64,000 nt of DNA. Origin: Anaerotruncus massiliensis (ex Togo et al. 2026). GTDB lineage: Bacteria; Bacillota; Clostridia; Oscillospirales; Ruminococcaceae. Below the pieces are notes generated by a model. The model saw only the letters and a list, made by a program, of their open reading frames with translations, had not been told where the DNA came from and ran no database searches. Numbering within the stretch: position 1 is the stretch's first letter; every line of letters begins with the position of its first letter. Position numbers and translations under genes: made by a program. Where the stretch lies: NCBI RefSeq assembly GCF_900199635.1, contig NZ_LT962687.1, forward strand, positions 2,790,541-2,854,540, given 5' to 3'. This document shows positions 24,971 to 33,382 of this stretch, one piece after another.

Positions 24971-26497
24971 TCACCCCTCAGGGCTTCCAAAAATCATTTC
25001 CTCCACGAACCGCTCCCTGAAAACCGGGCTCTCGGTGAGGTCAAGCACCCGCGCGTCCCGCGCGAGCGCCTCCGCGTCGTCGAGCGCCCGCTGGGAGGCG
25101 GCGATCATGCAGGCGCCCATCCCGGCGGCGTTGCCCGCCGCGGACACCCGGCCCGCGAGCGCGGCGGGGATGAGGCCGACGCGCGCGGCGGCCTGCGGGT
25201 CGATCGCGCTGCCGAAGCCCCCCGCGATGTATAGGGTCTTGACGTCCGACGGCGAGAGGCCCGCCGCGTCGAAGAGGGCGTCCATCGCCGCCGCGATCGC
25301 GGCCTTGGCGAGCTGGAGCTGCCGGATGTCCCGCTGGGTGAAAACTACCCCGCCGCCGAGCGGGAAGCCCTCCTCCCAGCGCTCGTCGAGCAGGCCGGTC
25401 TCGTCAACGGCGCCCAGCTCGAGCAGCGCGGCGAGCAGGCTGACCGCGCCGGTCCCGCAGACGCCGCGCGGCGGCCCGCCGCCGATCGTCCTGCAGACGA
25501 TTCCGCCGTCCCTGACGGCGGCGGCGCAGATTGCGCCGTCGGCGGCGACCATCCCGCACCGGAGCCCCGCCCCCTCGAAGGCGGGACCCGCGGCCGCGGA
25601 ACAGCAGAGCGCGCCCTCTTCGGTCATGAGGGCGAGTTCGCCGTTGGTGCCCACGTCGAGGAGCAGCTCGCGGGGCTCGAGGCGGCAGGCGAGCAGGGCG
25701 CAGACGGTGTCCGCGCCGACGAACGCGCCCACGCAGGGCGCGAGATAGACGGGCGCAGCGGGCGGCAGCGTGGGGAAATATCCCCGCGCGTTATAGAGCA
25801 CCCCAAATAAGCTCTGCGGGGTATAGGGCGCCGCGGCGAGCCCGGCGGGGTCGAGCCCGGCAAAGAGGTGGAGCATCGCCGTGTTGCCGGTGAGCACCAC
25901 GCCGCGCACCCTGTCCGGCCGCACGCCGCGCCCGCGCAGCAGCCCGGCGAAGAGCCGGTCGAGCTGGCCGGCCAGTGCCTCCCGCAGGGGGCGGACGCCG
26001 ATTTCGGCGCATTTCCCGATGCGGGTGATCACGTCGGCGCCGAAGGGGGCCTGCGCGTTCAGCTCCCCCGCTGCGGCGGGCCTGTCCGGACGCAGCGGGT
26101 CGCAGAGATACGCGGCGACCGTCGTCGTGCCGATGTCGGCGGCGAGGACATGCCCCCGCCCGAAGGGGGACTCCCCCGCCGCGGCGGGGAGCGTCCCGCC
26201 CTTCCGCACCCGCGGGCGCGGAGGGGAAAGCGCGTGGACGGTGCAGCTCCCGAGCGCCCGCGCGCAGCAGGCGAGCCGCACGTTGGAGAGCTGTTCCTCG
26301 GTCGTGAGCAGCCGCTTTTCCTCCGCGGAGAGGGGGGAGAGCTCGCCGTAGGCGGTCACCCTGCACGCCCCGCAGGTGTGCGCGCCGCCGCAGGGCAGCG
26401 AAAACCCGTGGGGCGCGAGCAAATCGGAGAGGAGCGCCGGGCCCTCCCAGGGGATCTCAAACCGCTGGCCGCCGAGGGTGGCGCAAATCCGTTTCAC
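24971..26497 (-). CDS. Ferredoxin-ASKHA corrinoid-protein activator (RACo-like)
   Basis: A 508-residue protein with two parts. Residues 30-80 are a [2Fe-2S] ferredoxin domain with Cys36, Cys42 and Cys45 (CGGAHTCGAC) and a fourth cysteine at 77 or 78. From about 116 an actin-like ATPase (ASKHA, DUF4445) begins with DIGTTT at 121-126 and ends with YIAGGFGSAIDP. RACo-like enzymes reactivate the oxidised corrinoid cofactor of methyltransferases with ATP. No corrinoid protein or methyltransferase is nearby, so the client must be encoded elsewhere. GTG start with a good upstream site. Confidence 0.88.
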   Translation of the reverse strand: MKRICATLGGQRFEIPWEGPALLSDLLAPHGFSLPCGGAHTCGACRVTAYGELSPLSAEEKRLLTTEEQLSNVRLACCARALGSCTVHALSPPRPRVRKGGTLPAAAGESPFGRGHVLAADIGTTTVAAYLCDPLRPDRPAAAGELNAQAPFGADVITRIGKCAEIGVRPLREALAGQLDRLFAGLLRGRGVRPDRVRGVVLTGNTAMLHLFAGLDPAGLAAAPYTPQSLFGVLYNARGYFPTLPPAAPVYLAPCVGAFVGADTVCALLACRLEPRELLLDVGTNGELALMTEEGALCCSAAAGPAFEGAGLRCGMVAADGAICAAAVRDGGIVCRTIGGGPPRGVCGTGAVSLLAALLELGAVDETGLLDERWEEGFPLGGGVVFTQRDIRQLQLAKAAIAAAMDALFDAAGLSPSDVKTLYIAGGFGSAIDPQAAARVGLIPAALAGRVSAAGNAAGMGACMIAASQRALDDAEALARDARVLDLTESPVFRERFVEEMIFGSPEG

Positions 26498-26501
26498 CGG
26501 C

Positions 26502-27029
26502 TCATCCCTCCCCGGGCGTCCGCGGCAGCAGCCTGCGGCAGAGCCAGCGCGCGAGCAGCGCGCTTCCCACCCCGAGCAGCGCGCCCGCGAGCAGGTCGGT
26601 CGGATAGTGGACCGACAGGTAGAGCCGGGAAAAGGCGATCAGAGCGGCCAGCGCCAGCGCGGGCACGCCCCACTTTTTGTTGAGCAGGAAGATCGCGGCC
26701 GCGCACGCGAAGGAGGACCCCGTATGCCCCGATGGGAAGGAGGAGGAGCCGGGCGGGGGGATGAGCAGCGAAACGCCGGGCAGCAGGGTGAAGGGGCGCG
26801 GCCGCTGGATCAGGTTTTTGAGCACGACTTCGCCCGAAACATAGGCGATCAGCAGCGACAGCCCGCAGAAGATGCCCGCGCGGCGGGTCTTTTTGCGGGC
26901 GAGCAGCACAAAGCAGATCACCACCCAGATGAATCCGCTGTCCCCGAGCGCGGTGATATAGGGCATCACCGTGTCGAGGAAGGGGCCGTGCAGATGTTCC
27001 GCGGCCCACCGGACGATGGTAAGGTCCAT
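26502..27029 (-). CDS. PAP2-family membrane phosphatase
   Basis: A 175-residue integral membrane phosphatase with five to six hydrophobic segments. All three phosphatase motifs are present: KNLIQRPRP, FPSGHTGSSFA and SRLYLSVHYPTDLLAG. Such enzymes act on undecaprenyl pyrophosphate or phosphatidate-type lipids; the exact substrate is unclear. AGGAGG lies ahead of the ATG at 27,029. It ends 4 bases before the ASKHA gene, suggesting a common transcript. Confidence 0.93.
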   Translation of the reverse strand: MDLTIVRWAAEHLHGPFLDTVMPYITALGDSGFIWVVICFVLLARKKTRRAGIFCGLSLLIAYVSGEVVLKNLIQRPRPFTLLPGVSLLIPPPGSSSFPSGHTGSSFACAAAIFLLNKKWGVPALALAALIAFSRLYLSVHYPTDLLAGALLGVGSALLARWLCRRLLPRTPGEG

Positions 27030-27083
27030 GTTCGCACCTCCTAGCAGTCCCTCTATTTTATCATGGGAACGGTAAAACAATCA

Positions 27084-27112
27084 ATGACAAACGGGAGATT
27101 TGTTGGTATAAT
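27084..27112 (+). promoter_or_regulatory. Promoter of the phosphohexomutase gene
   Basis: ATGACA at 27,084-27,089 and TATAAT at 27,107-27,112 with a 17-base spacer, about 109 bases before the start codon. Confidence 0.75.
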
Positions 27113-27220
27113 AAACAGGTATTCACCCGGGCGGCGCCTGTGAACCGGACGGCGGCGCGCGCCGCGCGTCCAAAGCCCGCCGCCCGCTGAAAAGAATTTA
27201 TCGTGTCTGGAGGAACAGCC

Positions 27221-28744
27221 ATGTCCATCGCCAAGGAAGCCATGCTCAAGCTGCAAAACGGCAGCGACGTGCGCGGAATCGCCACCGAAGGGGTCGAGGG
27301 TCAGCACGTCAACCTGACGGGCGAGGCCGTCAACCTGATCGCGCAGGCGTTCGCCCTGTGGCTCGCGCAGAAGAAAAACGCCGCGCCCTCCGCCCTCAAG
27401 ATCGGCGTGGGGCACGACTCGCGTGTCTCCGCGCCCGCGCTGAAGGCGCAGGTGCTCGAGGGACTCGCCGCGCAGGGCGCCGCCGCCTACGACTGCGGGC
27501 TCGCGTCCACCCCGTCGATGTTCATGTCGATCGTCTTCCCCGAGACGCAGTACGACGGCGCCGTCATGATCACCGCGAGCCACCTGCCCTACAACCGCAA
27601 CGGGCTCAAGTTTTTCGACGCGGACGGCGGCCTGGAGAGCCGCGACATCACCGATCTGCTGCTCACCGCCGCCTCCCTCACGCCCGCCCGGGCGGACCTC
27701 TCCAAGGTGCAGCGGACCCCGCTGCTCTCCCTCTACGCGAACAGCCTGCGGGAAAAAATCCGCCTGGGCGTCGGCGCGGAGGACTATGAGAATCCGCTCG
27801 CGGGCCTGCATGTGGTGGTCGACGCGGGCAACGGCGCGGGCGGCTTCTTCGCCGAGCAGGTGCTCGCCCCGCTGGGCGCGGATACCGCGGGCAGCCAGTT
27901 TCTCGAGCCGGACGGCACCTTTCCCAACCACATCCCCAACCCGGAAAACGCCGCGGCGATGGACGCCGTGCGCACCGCGACGGTCGAAAACCACGCCGAC
28001 CTCGGCATCATCTTTGACACCGACGTCGACCGGATGTCGGCGGTGCTGTCGGACGGCTCGGAGGTCAACCGCGACGCGATCATCGCGATGATGGCGGCCA
28101 TCCTCGCGCCCGACTATCCGGGCGGGACGATCGTCACCGACTCGGTCACCTCCGACCGGCTGACCGGCTTTCTGGAAAACACGCTGCACCTCAGGCACCA
28201 CCGCTTCAAACGCGGCTACAAGAACGTCATCAACGAGCAGAAGCGCCTCAACGCCGAGGGGGTCTCCTGCCCGCTGGCAATCGAGACCTCGGGCCACGGC
28301 GCGCTCAGCGAGAACTACTACCTAGACGACGGCGCGTACATGGCGGTCAAGCTGCTGATCGCGGCGGCGCGCGCCAGGCGGGAGGGCAAAAGGATCGACG
28401 CGCTGATCGAAAAGCTGCCCTCCGCGTACGAGACGCGGGAATACCGCATGAACCTGCTCGGCGACGACTTCAAGGCCTACGGGCTCGACGTGCTCGCCCA
28501 GTTCGAGGCGCGCGCCAGGGCGGCCGGCTACGCGGTCGCGCCCAACTCCTACGAGGGGGTGCGCCTCTCCTTCTCCGGCCCGGAGGTGAAGGGCTGGCTG
28601 CTGCTCAGGCTGTCGCTGCACGACCCGCTCATGCCGCTCAACCTCGAGGGGGAGCGCCCCGGCGACTGCGACCGGCTCGTCGCGGTCGTGAAGGAGCTGC
28701 TCGCGGGCTACGACCGGCTCGACCTGTCCCCGCTCGATCAATAG
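27221..28744 (+). CDS. Phosphoglucomutase/phosphomannomutase family protein
   Basis: A 507-residue alpha-D-phosphohexomutase that interconverts sugar 1- and 6-phosphates. The phosphoserine loop MITASHLPYNRNG has the active serine at residue 120. The metal-binding loop is DTDVDRMS near residue 263, and ETSGHGAL is the sugar-binding loop. It would convert the glucose-1-phosphate produced by GlgP into glucose-6-phosphate, although the two genes are far apart. GGAGGA lies 7 bases before the ATG at 27,221. Confidence 0.93.
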   Translation: MSIAKEAMLKLQNGSDVRGIATEGVEGQHVNLTGEAVNLIAQAFALWLAQKKNAAPSALKIGVGHDSRVSAPALKAQVLEGLAAQGAAAYDCGLASTPSMFMSIVFPETQYDGAVMITASHLPYNRNGLKFFDADGGLESRDITDLLLTAASLTPARADLSKVQRTPLLSLYANSLREKIRLGVGAEDYENPLAGLHVVVDAGNGAGGFFAEQVLAPLGADTAGSQFLEPDGTFPNHIPNPENAAAMDAVRTATVENHADLGIIFDTDVDRMSAVLSDGSEVNRDAIIAMMAAILAPDYPGGTIVTDSVTSDRLTGFLENTLHLRHHRFKRGYKNVINEQKRLNAEGVSCPLAIETSGHGALSENYYLDDGAYMAVKLLIAAARARREGKRIDALIEKLPSAYETREYRMNLLGDDFKAYGLDVLAQFEARARAAGYAVAPNSYEGVRLSFSGPEVKGWLLLRLSLHDPLMPLNLEGERPGDCDRLVAVVKELLAGYDRLDLSPLDQ

Positions 28745-28798
28745 GGCCCGGACGCGTCCCGGCGGACAATTTCGCCGCCGTTTCCCGCGGCGCGGCCC

Positions 28799-28827
28799 TT
28801 GATTTTGGGCGCGGATCCCGATATAAT
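28799..28827 (+). promoter_or_regulatory. Promoter of glyS
   Basis: TTGATT at 28,799-28,804 and TATAAT at 28,822-28,827 are 17 bases apart. Only about 40 bases separate it from the start codon, so there is no room for a T-box leader. Confidence 0.8.
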
Positions 28828-28870
28828 AGGGCTTTAGGGACCCATATGAGTACGAGAGGATGTCGTCACG

Positions 28871-30262
28871 TTGAATCACAGTGAAAAAACGATGGAGAAA
28901 ATCGTCAACCTCTGCAAAAGCAGGGGCTTTGTCTATCCGGGTTCGGAGATCTACGGAGGGCTTTCCAACAGCTGGGACTACGGCCCGCTCGGCGTGGAAT
29001 TCAAAAACAACGTCAAGCGCGCCTGGTGGAAAAAATTCGTCCAGGAGAGCCCCTATAACGTCGGGCTCGACTCGGCCATCCTGATGAACCCGCAGGTGTG
29101 GGTCGCGTCGGGGCATGTGGGCGGCTTTTCCGACCCGCTGATGGACTGCAAGGACTGCAAGACCCGCCACCGCGCCGACAAGCTCATCGAGGACGCCACC
29201 GGCGAGATCGCCGACGGCTGGTCCAACGAGCAGATGTACGACTACATCAAGGAGCACGGCATCACCTGCCCCGAATGCGGCAGCGCGAATTTTACCGAAA
29301 TCCGTAAGTTCAACCTGATGTTCAAGACCTTCCAGGGGGTCACCGAGGACGCCAAGAGCGAAATCTACCTGCGCCCCGAGACGGCGCAGGGCATCTTCGT
29401 GAACTTCATGAATATCCAGCGCACCACCCGCAAAAAGGTGCCCTTCGGCGTCGCGCAGGTGGGCAAGAGCTTCCGCAACGAGATCACCCCCGGCAACTTC
29501 ATCTTCCGCATCCGCGAGTTCGAGCAGATGGAACTGGAGTTCTTCTGCAAGCCGGACACCGACCTCGAATGGTTCCAGTACTGGCGCAGCTTCTGCGAAA
29601 ACTGGCTCCTGGCCCTCGGCATGGCCAAGGACAACATGCGCCTGCGCGACCACGCGAAGGAGGAGCTCTCCTTCTACTCCAAGGCGACCACCGACATCGA
29701 GTACCTCTTCCCGTTCGGATGGGGCGAACTGTGGGGGATCGCCGACCGCACCAATTACGACCTCTCCCGCCACGCGGAGTGCTCGGGCAAGGCGCTCGAC
29801 TATTTCGACCCCGAGACGAACGAGCGGTACGTCCCCTATGTGGTCGAGCCGTCGCTCGGCGCGGACCGCGTCGCGCTCGCCTTCCTCTGCGACGCCTACG
29901 ACGAGGAGGTCGTCGGCACCGACGCGAAGGGCAAGGAGGACGTGCGTGTCGTCATGCGCCTGCACCCGGCGCTCGCCCCCTTCAAGGCGTGCGTGCTGCC
30001 CCTCTCCAAAAAGCTCGCCGAGGGCGCCGGAAAGATCTACGAGTCGCTCTCGAAGGAATTCATGGTCGACTACGACGACGCGGGTTCGATCGGCAAGCGG
30101 TACCGCCGCCAGGACGAGATCGGCACGCCCGTCTGCATCACCTACGATTTCGACAGCGAGACGGACGGCTGCGTGACCGTCCGCGACCGCGACACGATGG
30201 AGCAGGAGCGCATCCCCGTCTCCTCCCTCGGCGATTACCTCAAGGCGAAACTTGCGTTCTGA
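28871..30262 (+). CDS. glyS: Glycyl-tRNA synthetase (dimeric class II type)
   Basis: A 463-residue alpha2-type glycyl-tRNA synthetase that charges tRNA-Gly. Seen: [20 protein letters not shown] at the start of the catalytic domain, a zinc-binding region with CKDCKTRH and CPECGS, class II motif 2 in [19 protein letters not shown], motif 3 in [13 protein letters not shown], and an anticodon-binding domain from about residue 365. The TTG start at 28,871 is backed by AGAGG 11 bases upstream; an in-frame ATG at 28,892 is an alternative. Confidence 0.95.
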   Translation: MNHSEKTMEKIVNLCKSRGFVYPGSEIYGGLSNSWDYGPLGVEFKNNVKRAWWKKFVQESPYNVGLDSAILMNPQVWVASGHVGGFSDPLMDCKDCKTRHRADKLIEDATGEIADGWSNEQMYDYIKEHGITCPECGSANFTEIRKFNLMFKTFQGVTEDAKSEIYLRPETAQGIFVNFMNIQRTTRKKVPFGVAQVGKSFRNEITPGNFIFRIREFEQMELEFFCKPDTDLEWFQYWRSFCENWLLALGMAKDNMRLRDHAKEELSFYSKATTDIEYLFPFGWGELWGIADRTNYDLSRHAECSGKALDYFDPETNERYVPYVVEPSLGADRVALAFLCDAYDEEVVGTDAKGKEDVRVVMRLHPALAPFKACVLPLSKKLAEGAGKIYESLSKEFMVDYDDAGSIGKRYRRQDEIGTPVCITYDFDSETDGCVTVRDRDTMEQERIPVSSLGDYLKAKLAF

Positions 30263-30304
30263 TCCCCGCCGCCGGGCCGGCCCCAATCCGCCCGGCGCGC
30301 CGCC

Positions 30305-30333
30305 TTGACACCCGCCGCGCGGTATGCTATGAT
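30305..30333 (+). promoter_or_regulatory. Strong promoter of the interrupted tRNA-Pro locus
   Basis: A consensus TTGACA at 30,305-30,310 and TATGAT at 30,328-30,333 are separated by 17 bases. It lies 44 bases before the tRNA 5' end, and after insertion it reads into the mobile element. Confidence 0.85.
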
Positions 30334-30340
30334 GACATTT

Positions 30341-30377
30341 GCGGCACGCGACTTTGTCGCGTGCCGCAAGCATTTTT
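30341..30377 (+). promoter_or_regulatory. Leader hairpin with T run just ahead of the tRNA
   Basis: A perfect 12-bp stem (GCGGCACGCGAC with its complement, TTT loop, 30,341-30,367) is followed by AAGCATTTTT. It looks like an intrinsic terminator placed between promoter and tRNA. It may be an attenuator or a processing signal in the tRNA leader. Confidence 0.6.
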
Positions 30378-30416
30378 CGGGGTGTAGCGCAGTTGGTAGC
30401 GCGCCTGCTTTGGGAG
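30378..30416 (+). pseudogene. 5' fragment of tRNA-Pro(UGG), split by insertion
   Basis: This is the tRNA from C1 through the anticodon loop: acceptor strand CGGGGTG, D arm GCGC-AGTTGGTA-GCGC, anticodon 5' stem CCTGC and loop TTTGGGA. After G at 30,416 the sequence no longer matches a tRNA. Joined to 48,747-48,783 it makes a complete cloverleaf with CCTGC/GCAGG and CGGGGTG/CACTCCG stems. Confidence 0.9.
30409..30416. repeat. attL core
   Basis: TTTGGGAG, identical to 48,739-48,746. It comprises the anticodon loop of tRNA-Pro(UGG) plus one stem base. Confidence 0.85.
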
Positions 30417-30523
30417 TGCCGTGCCGCTATCCGGGGCGGGAGAAAGCGAAACGCCGAAAGCCGTTGGGACACGGGCGGTTGCGGGACTAAACCGTTGCTT
30501 GAAAAGCGCCTCAAAATTGCATC

Positions 30524-30548
30524 TGACCACAGCTTTGACCACAGACAG
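30524..30548. promoter_or_regulatory. Probable integrase arm sites, left end
   Basis: TGACCACAG at 30,524 and TTGACCACAGACAG at 30,535 repeat with a 12-base step. Related copies lie at the right end (48,604 and 48,617). Paired short direct repeats near both ends are typical arm-type sites for tyrosine integrases. Confidence 0.5.
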
Positions 30549-30579
30549 CAGAATTTCCGGAAACGGAAAAATCAAATAT

Positions 30580-30655
30580 CCGGGTGTAGCGAAGTTGGTA
30601 TCGCGCCTGGTTTGGGACCAGGAGACCGCGCGTTCGAGCCGCGCCACTCGGACCA
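30580..30655 (+). tRNA. tRNA-Pro(UGG) carried by the element
   Basis: A complete 73-base cloverleaf plus encoded CCA: acceptor CCGGGTG/CACTCGG (one G-U pair), D arm GCGA/TCGC, anticodon arm CCTGG-TTTGGGA-CCAGG, variable AGACC, T arm GCGCG-TTCGAGC-CGCGC. It differs from the split host tRNA in all stems but keeps the anticodon TGG. No promoter is obvious just ahead, so it is probably read from the host promoter at 30,305. It would supply the function lost by insertion. Confidence 0.92.
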
Positions 30656-30691
30656 AAACCCCACTGAAATCAATGATTTCAGTGGGGTTTT
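30655..30691 (+). terminator. Terminator after the element tRNA
   Basis: Two 18-base arms (30,655-30,672 and 30,674-30,691) pair perfectly and end in TTTT. It begins at the last base of the encoded CCA. Confidence 0.9.
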
Positions 30692-30756
30692 GCATTAAAT
30701 AGTCCGGTTTTATACGAGCGCCTGTCAGCGGCTTTGAGGGCCGTCAAATCTGGCTT

Positions 30757-30783
30757 TTCTTTGTTTATTGCAACGCAGAATTT
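30757..30783 (+). repeat. Module-border motif, copy 1
   Basis: A 27-bp motif close to TTCTTTGTTTATTGCAACGC followed by AGAATTT. It is used as the reference for the three other copies, each of which differs at 4 of 27 positions. It lies between the tRNA terminator and the left cargo. Confidence 0.7.
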
Positions 30784-30965
30784 GCGGTCGGCAGCGTCTG
30801 CATGAGGGCATAGAACTGCTCGGGTCTGCCGGTGCTGAAATACTGATACCACGCTTCCAGTGTGTCCTCCTGAAAGACGTTCAGATGCGCAAGGATCTGC
30901 TTTGCCCACAGCAGGCCACCGGTGGCGCTGGCGGTGATCAGGTTGCCGTCCGCCTCGGATATGGC
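30765..30965 (-). pseudogene. Remnant of a DJ-1/PfpI-type protein
   Basis: About 66 residues resemble the C-terminal end of DJ-1/PfpI glutamine-amidotransferase-like proteins: EADGNLITASATGGLLWAKQ and then LEAWYQYFSTG. The nucleophile-elbow part of the protein is missing upstream, so this is a fragment without function. Its stop codon lies inside the border motif. Confidence 0.6.
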
Positions 30966-31064
30966 GCTTTCAGGTTGTTCTCTGGGGCTTTCTATGATAA
31001 ACTGTACACACATAAATGAGAGCACGGGTCTGCCGCTGATATTTTGCGTATGAGGGGACATATT

Positions 31065-31793
31065 ATGAGTCTTTTTGAAATTCTAAAAGGCGAACAGCCC
31101 GGTATTATTCGGACGCTTTTGAACTATGAAAATGCAGGGCAGTTTGGTGAATTTTCAACAGAATTTGCCTTGACGAACAACAACCTTGACGGCGACTTCT
31201 CTGTATTAAAGAATATCTACGTCCCGATGAAAGGGAAAACAACGGAAATCGACTTGCTTTTGGTTCACGAGAAAGGAATCTTTGTGTTTGAAAGCAAGAA
31301 TTACAGCGGCTGGATATTTGGCGATGCCGAGCAGCTTAATTGGACACAATCGTTGCAAAACGGTGAAAAACACAGGTTTTATAATCCGATTCGTCAAAAC
31401 CGTACGCATATCAAAGCGCTGGCGGAATACTTAGGGATGCCTATTTCAGCGTTTACTTCCTATATTGTTTTTTCAGAGCGGTGCAGTTTGAAGAAGGTTC
31501 CTGACGACACCGCAGACGTTATCATTGTACGTCGTCCCAATATGCTGAAAAAACTGCGCGCCACGTTAAATAAATCTCTACCAATCTATTCTCATGAAGA
31601 GATTCGATCAATGACAGAAAGGCTCAGCGGATTAACAAATAAGAGTGAAGCCGAGAAGCTGCAGCATATTGAAGCCATTAACACAAAGTGTCCTTTTTGC
31701 GGCAGCGAATTAGTGTTGCGAAAGGGGAAATATGGTTCCTTCTGGGGATGCAGCACATACCCAAAGTGCAAATTTACCCGCCAAGTGAAGTAG
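31065..31793 (+). CDS. NERD-domain protein with C-terminal zinc finger
   Basis: A 242-residue protein. The first 130 residues form a NERD (nuclease-related) domain with the nuclease-like core: FGEFSTEFAL, TTEIDLLLVHEKGIFVFESKNYSGWIFG. The D and E-x-K residues are those of a restriction-like active site. The C terminus carries a topoisomerase-type C4 zinc finger (CPFCGSELVLRKGKYGSFWG and the following C and C). NERD proteins are found on plasmids and defence islands, so a role in DNA handling or defence is likely but unproven. GAGGGG lies 7 bases before the ATG. Confidence 0.88.
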   Translation: MSLFEILKGEQPGIIRTLLNYENAGQFGEFSTEFALTNNNLDGDFSVLKNIYVPMKGKTTEIDLLLVHEKGIFVFESKNYSGWIFGDAEQLNWTQSLQNGEKHRFYNPIRQNRTHIKALAEYLGMPISAFTSYIVFSERCSLKKVPDDTADVIIVRRPNMLKKLRATLNKSLPIYSHEEIRSMTERLSGLTNKSEAEKLQHIEAINTKCPFCGSELVLRKGKYGSFWGCSTYPKCKFTRQVK

Positions 31794-31811
31794 GGAGGAT
31801 GGTACTGAAGC

Positions 31812-32276
31812 TTGCGTATTTTGATCGACGCGGACGGCTATCCCGTTGTAGACGAGACTCTAAACATTGCAAAGCAATTTGCCCTGGAGTGCCTGATCCT
31901 CTGCGACACCTCACACTGCTTTGAGCGGAAGGGCGCGCAGACGCTGATGTTCTCCAAGGGGGCTGACAGCGTGGACTTTGCCTTGGTGAACCTGCTACGC
32001 CCCGGCGACGTGGTGGTGACCCAGGACTATGGCCTGGCCGCCATGTGCCTGGCCCGTAGTGCCCTGGCGCTGAATCAGGACGGCATGGAGTACACGGCGG
32101 ACAACATCGACGCCCTCCTGCTGGTGCGGCACACCGCCAGGAAGATCCGCAGTGCCGGAGGCAGGCTGAGAGGCCCCGTCAAGCGCACAGCGGCGCAGGA
32201 CAGGGTCTTTTCAGAGGCGCTCACGGAATTGGTGCAAAGTCGGCAAAGACAAGGGTTTTGGGGTGAAAAAATATAG
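31812..32276 (+). CDS. YaiI/DUF188 (UPF0178) family protein
   Basis: A 154-residue PIN-like protein. The pattern MRILIDADGYPVVDETLNIA, then FSKGADSVDFALVNLLRPGDVVVTQDYGLA and NIDALLLVRHTARKIRSAGG is that of UPF0178. The acidic residues resemble a PIN nuclease site, but no activity is established. The TTG start has a GGGAGGA rather far upstream (13 bases), so the exact start is uncertain. It follows the NERD gene by 18 bases and belongs to the left cargo. Confidence 0.85.
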   Translation: MRILIDADGYPVVDETLNIAKQFALECLILCDTSHCFERKGAQTLMFSKGADSVDFALVNLLRPGDVVVTQDYGLAAMCLARSALALNQDGMEYTADNIDALLLVRHTARKIRSAGGRLRGPVKRTAAQDRVFSEALTELVQSRQRQGFWGEKI

Positions 32277-32658
32277 ATTTTGTATTTGATACTACTGTCA
32301 AATTTGAGTGGTTTCGAAGCCATCTGTTCTTTATTTACAGCAACGCAGATTTTTACCTGAAAAGACTACTTGACTTTTCGCCCCGCCAGAGCTTACATAC
32401 ACTTGCGGGGTTTCCCCGACAATAAAAAACGTCATGGCAGGCTGATGTGTTCGCACCACACCAGCCCTGCGCTAAGGTGAATCAGCCACCCTGCACAACC
32501 GTAAAACGGCGCCACGACAAGGCCAGTATACCGCTTTTGTCGCGGCGGCACAAGTATCAAACTTTGCGCGTGCATGGGTTCCGGGGCGTGAGGCCCCCGC
32601 CTTTGCATGCGCTTTTGACGATACGGGAAATTCCCGACTCTTTCTGAAAGGTCGGGAT
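32277..32658. other. Intergenic region with module-border motif copy 2
   Basis: No gene is visible in these 382 bases. It holds the second border motif at 32,327-32,353. A GC-rich imperfect hairpin lies around 32,380-32,420. Confidence 0.5.
32327..32353 (+). repeat. Module-border motif, copy 2
   Basis: TTCTTTATTTACAGCAACGC followed by AGATTTT, 23 of 27 bases equal to copy 1. It separates the left cargo from the integration and mobilization core. Confidence 0.7.
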
Positions 32659-33327
32659 ATGATGAACATTTTTGAGACACACGAGGGGTTCTCCGGGCGC
32701 TTCGACCCGGACTCCACGGGCGGGACGCTCCTGTCCCTGCTCACGCTGGCGGGGGACATCCGCTTGAAACTGGGCAGGCAGGGCTACTTACTGGACAGCT
32801 ACCTCTCCCTTTTCCTGGAGGGGGCGAACGCGATGCTGGCGTATGAGGCGGGGAGCGACGGCTTTGAGCGGGGCGGCGAATTGCGGAGCCTGTGCTTCGA
32901 TGTGCTTGACCGGGACGGCACGGAGAGGGACCACCCCTTCTATGAAACGGCGCTGAACGCCCAGATCGGCCGGGTGGACATCATGCGCTGTCAGGAGCGC
33001 CAGACGCGGATGAACCTGCTGTACGCCTCCCTTGCCGACGAGTTTCTCCCCTTTGCGGTGAAGCACTTTCTGCGGGAGGCGGAGAGCAGGATCGGTAATA
33101 ACTGCGACATCCCTTAGCTGACAGATCTATACCGGCGTATCTCAGATGCAGCCGGGGAGCCGCTGATGGAGATGCTCAACCTGCGGTTGAAACAGCGGTT
33201 TCTCACGGCTCCGCTGGTTACTGTCTTCGTGCAGGGAGCCACGAACGACTTGCTCTACTGCCTGCTCCACCGGGACAGCGAGACCAACAAGCAAATATTC
33301 CAGTTCTTAATGGAGAGGCAATCGTAA
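32659..33327 (+). pseudogene. Hypothetical gene interrupted by an in-frame amber codon
   Basis: The frame runs 152 codons to TAG at 33,115-33,117 and then continues in the same frame for 69 more codons (starting LTDLYRRISDAAGEPLMEML) to TAA at 33,325. Both parts look protein-like, with helical, Leu-rich composition. A single base change would restore a 222-residue protein. I do not recognise the family. The first part might still be made as a truncated protein. Confidence 0.6.
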
Positions 33328-33382
33328 GTTTTGAGACAAGTGCGCGGCGATGATGTGGAAATATCATTGCCGCGCATTTGTC

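Noticed and set aside
28828-28870. T-box leader ahead of glyS.
   Set aside because: The distance from promoter to start is only about 40 bases.
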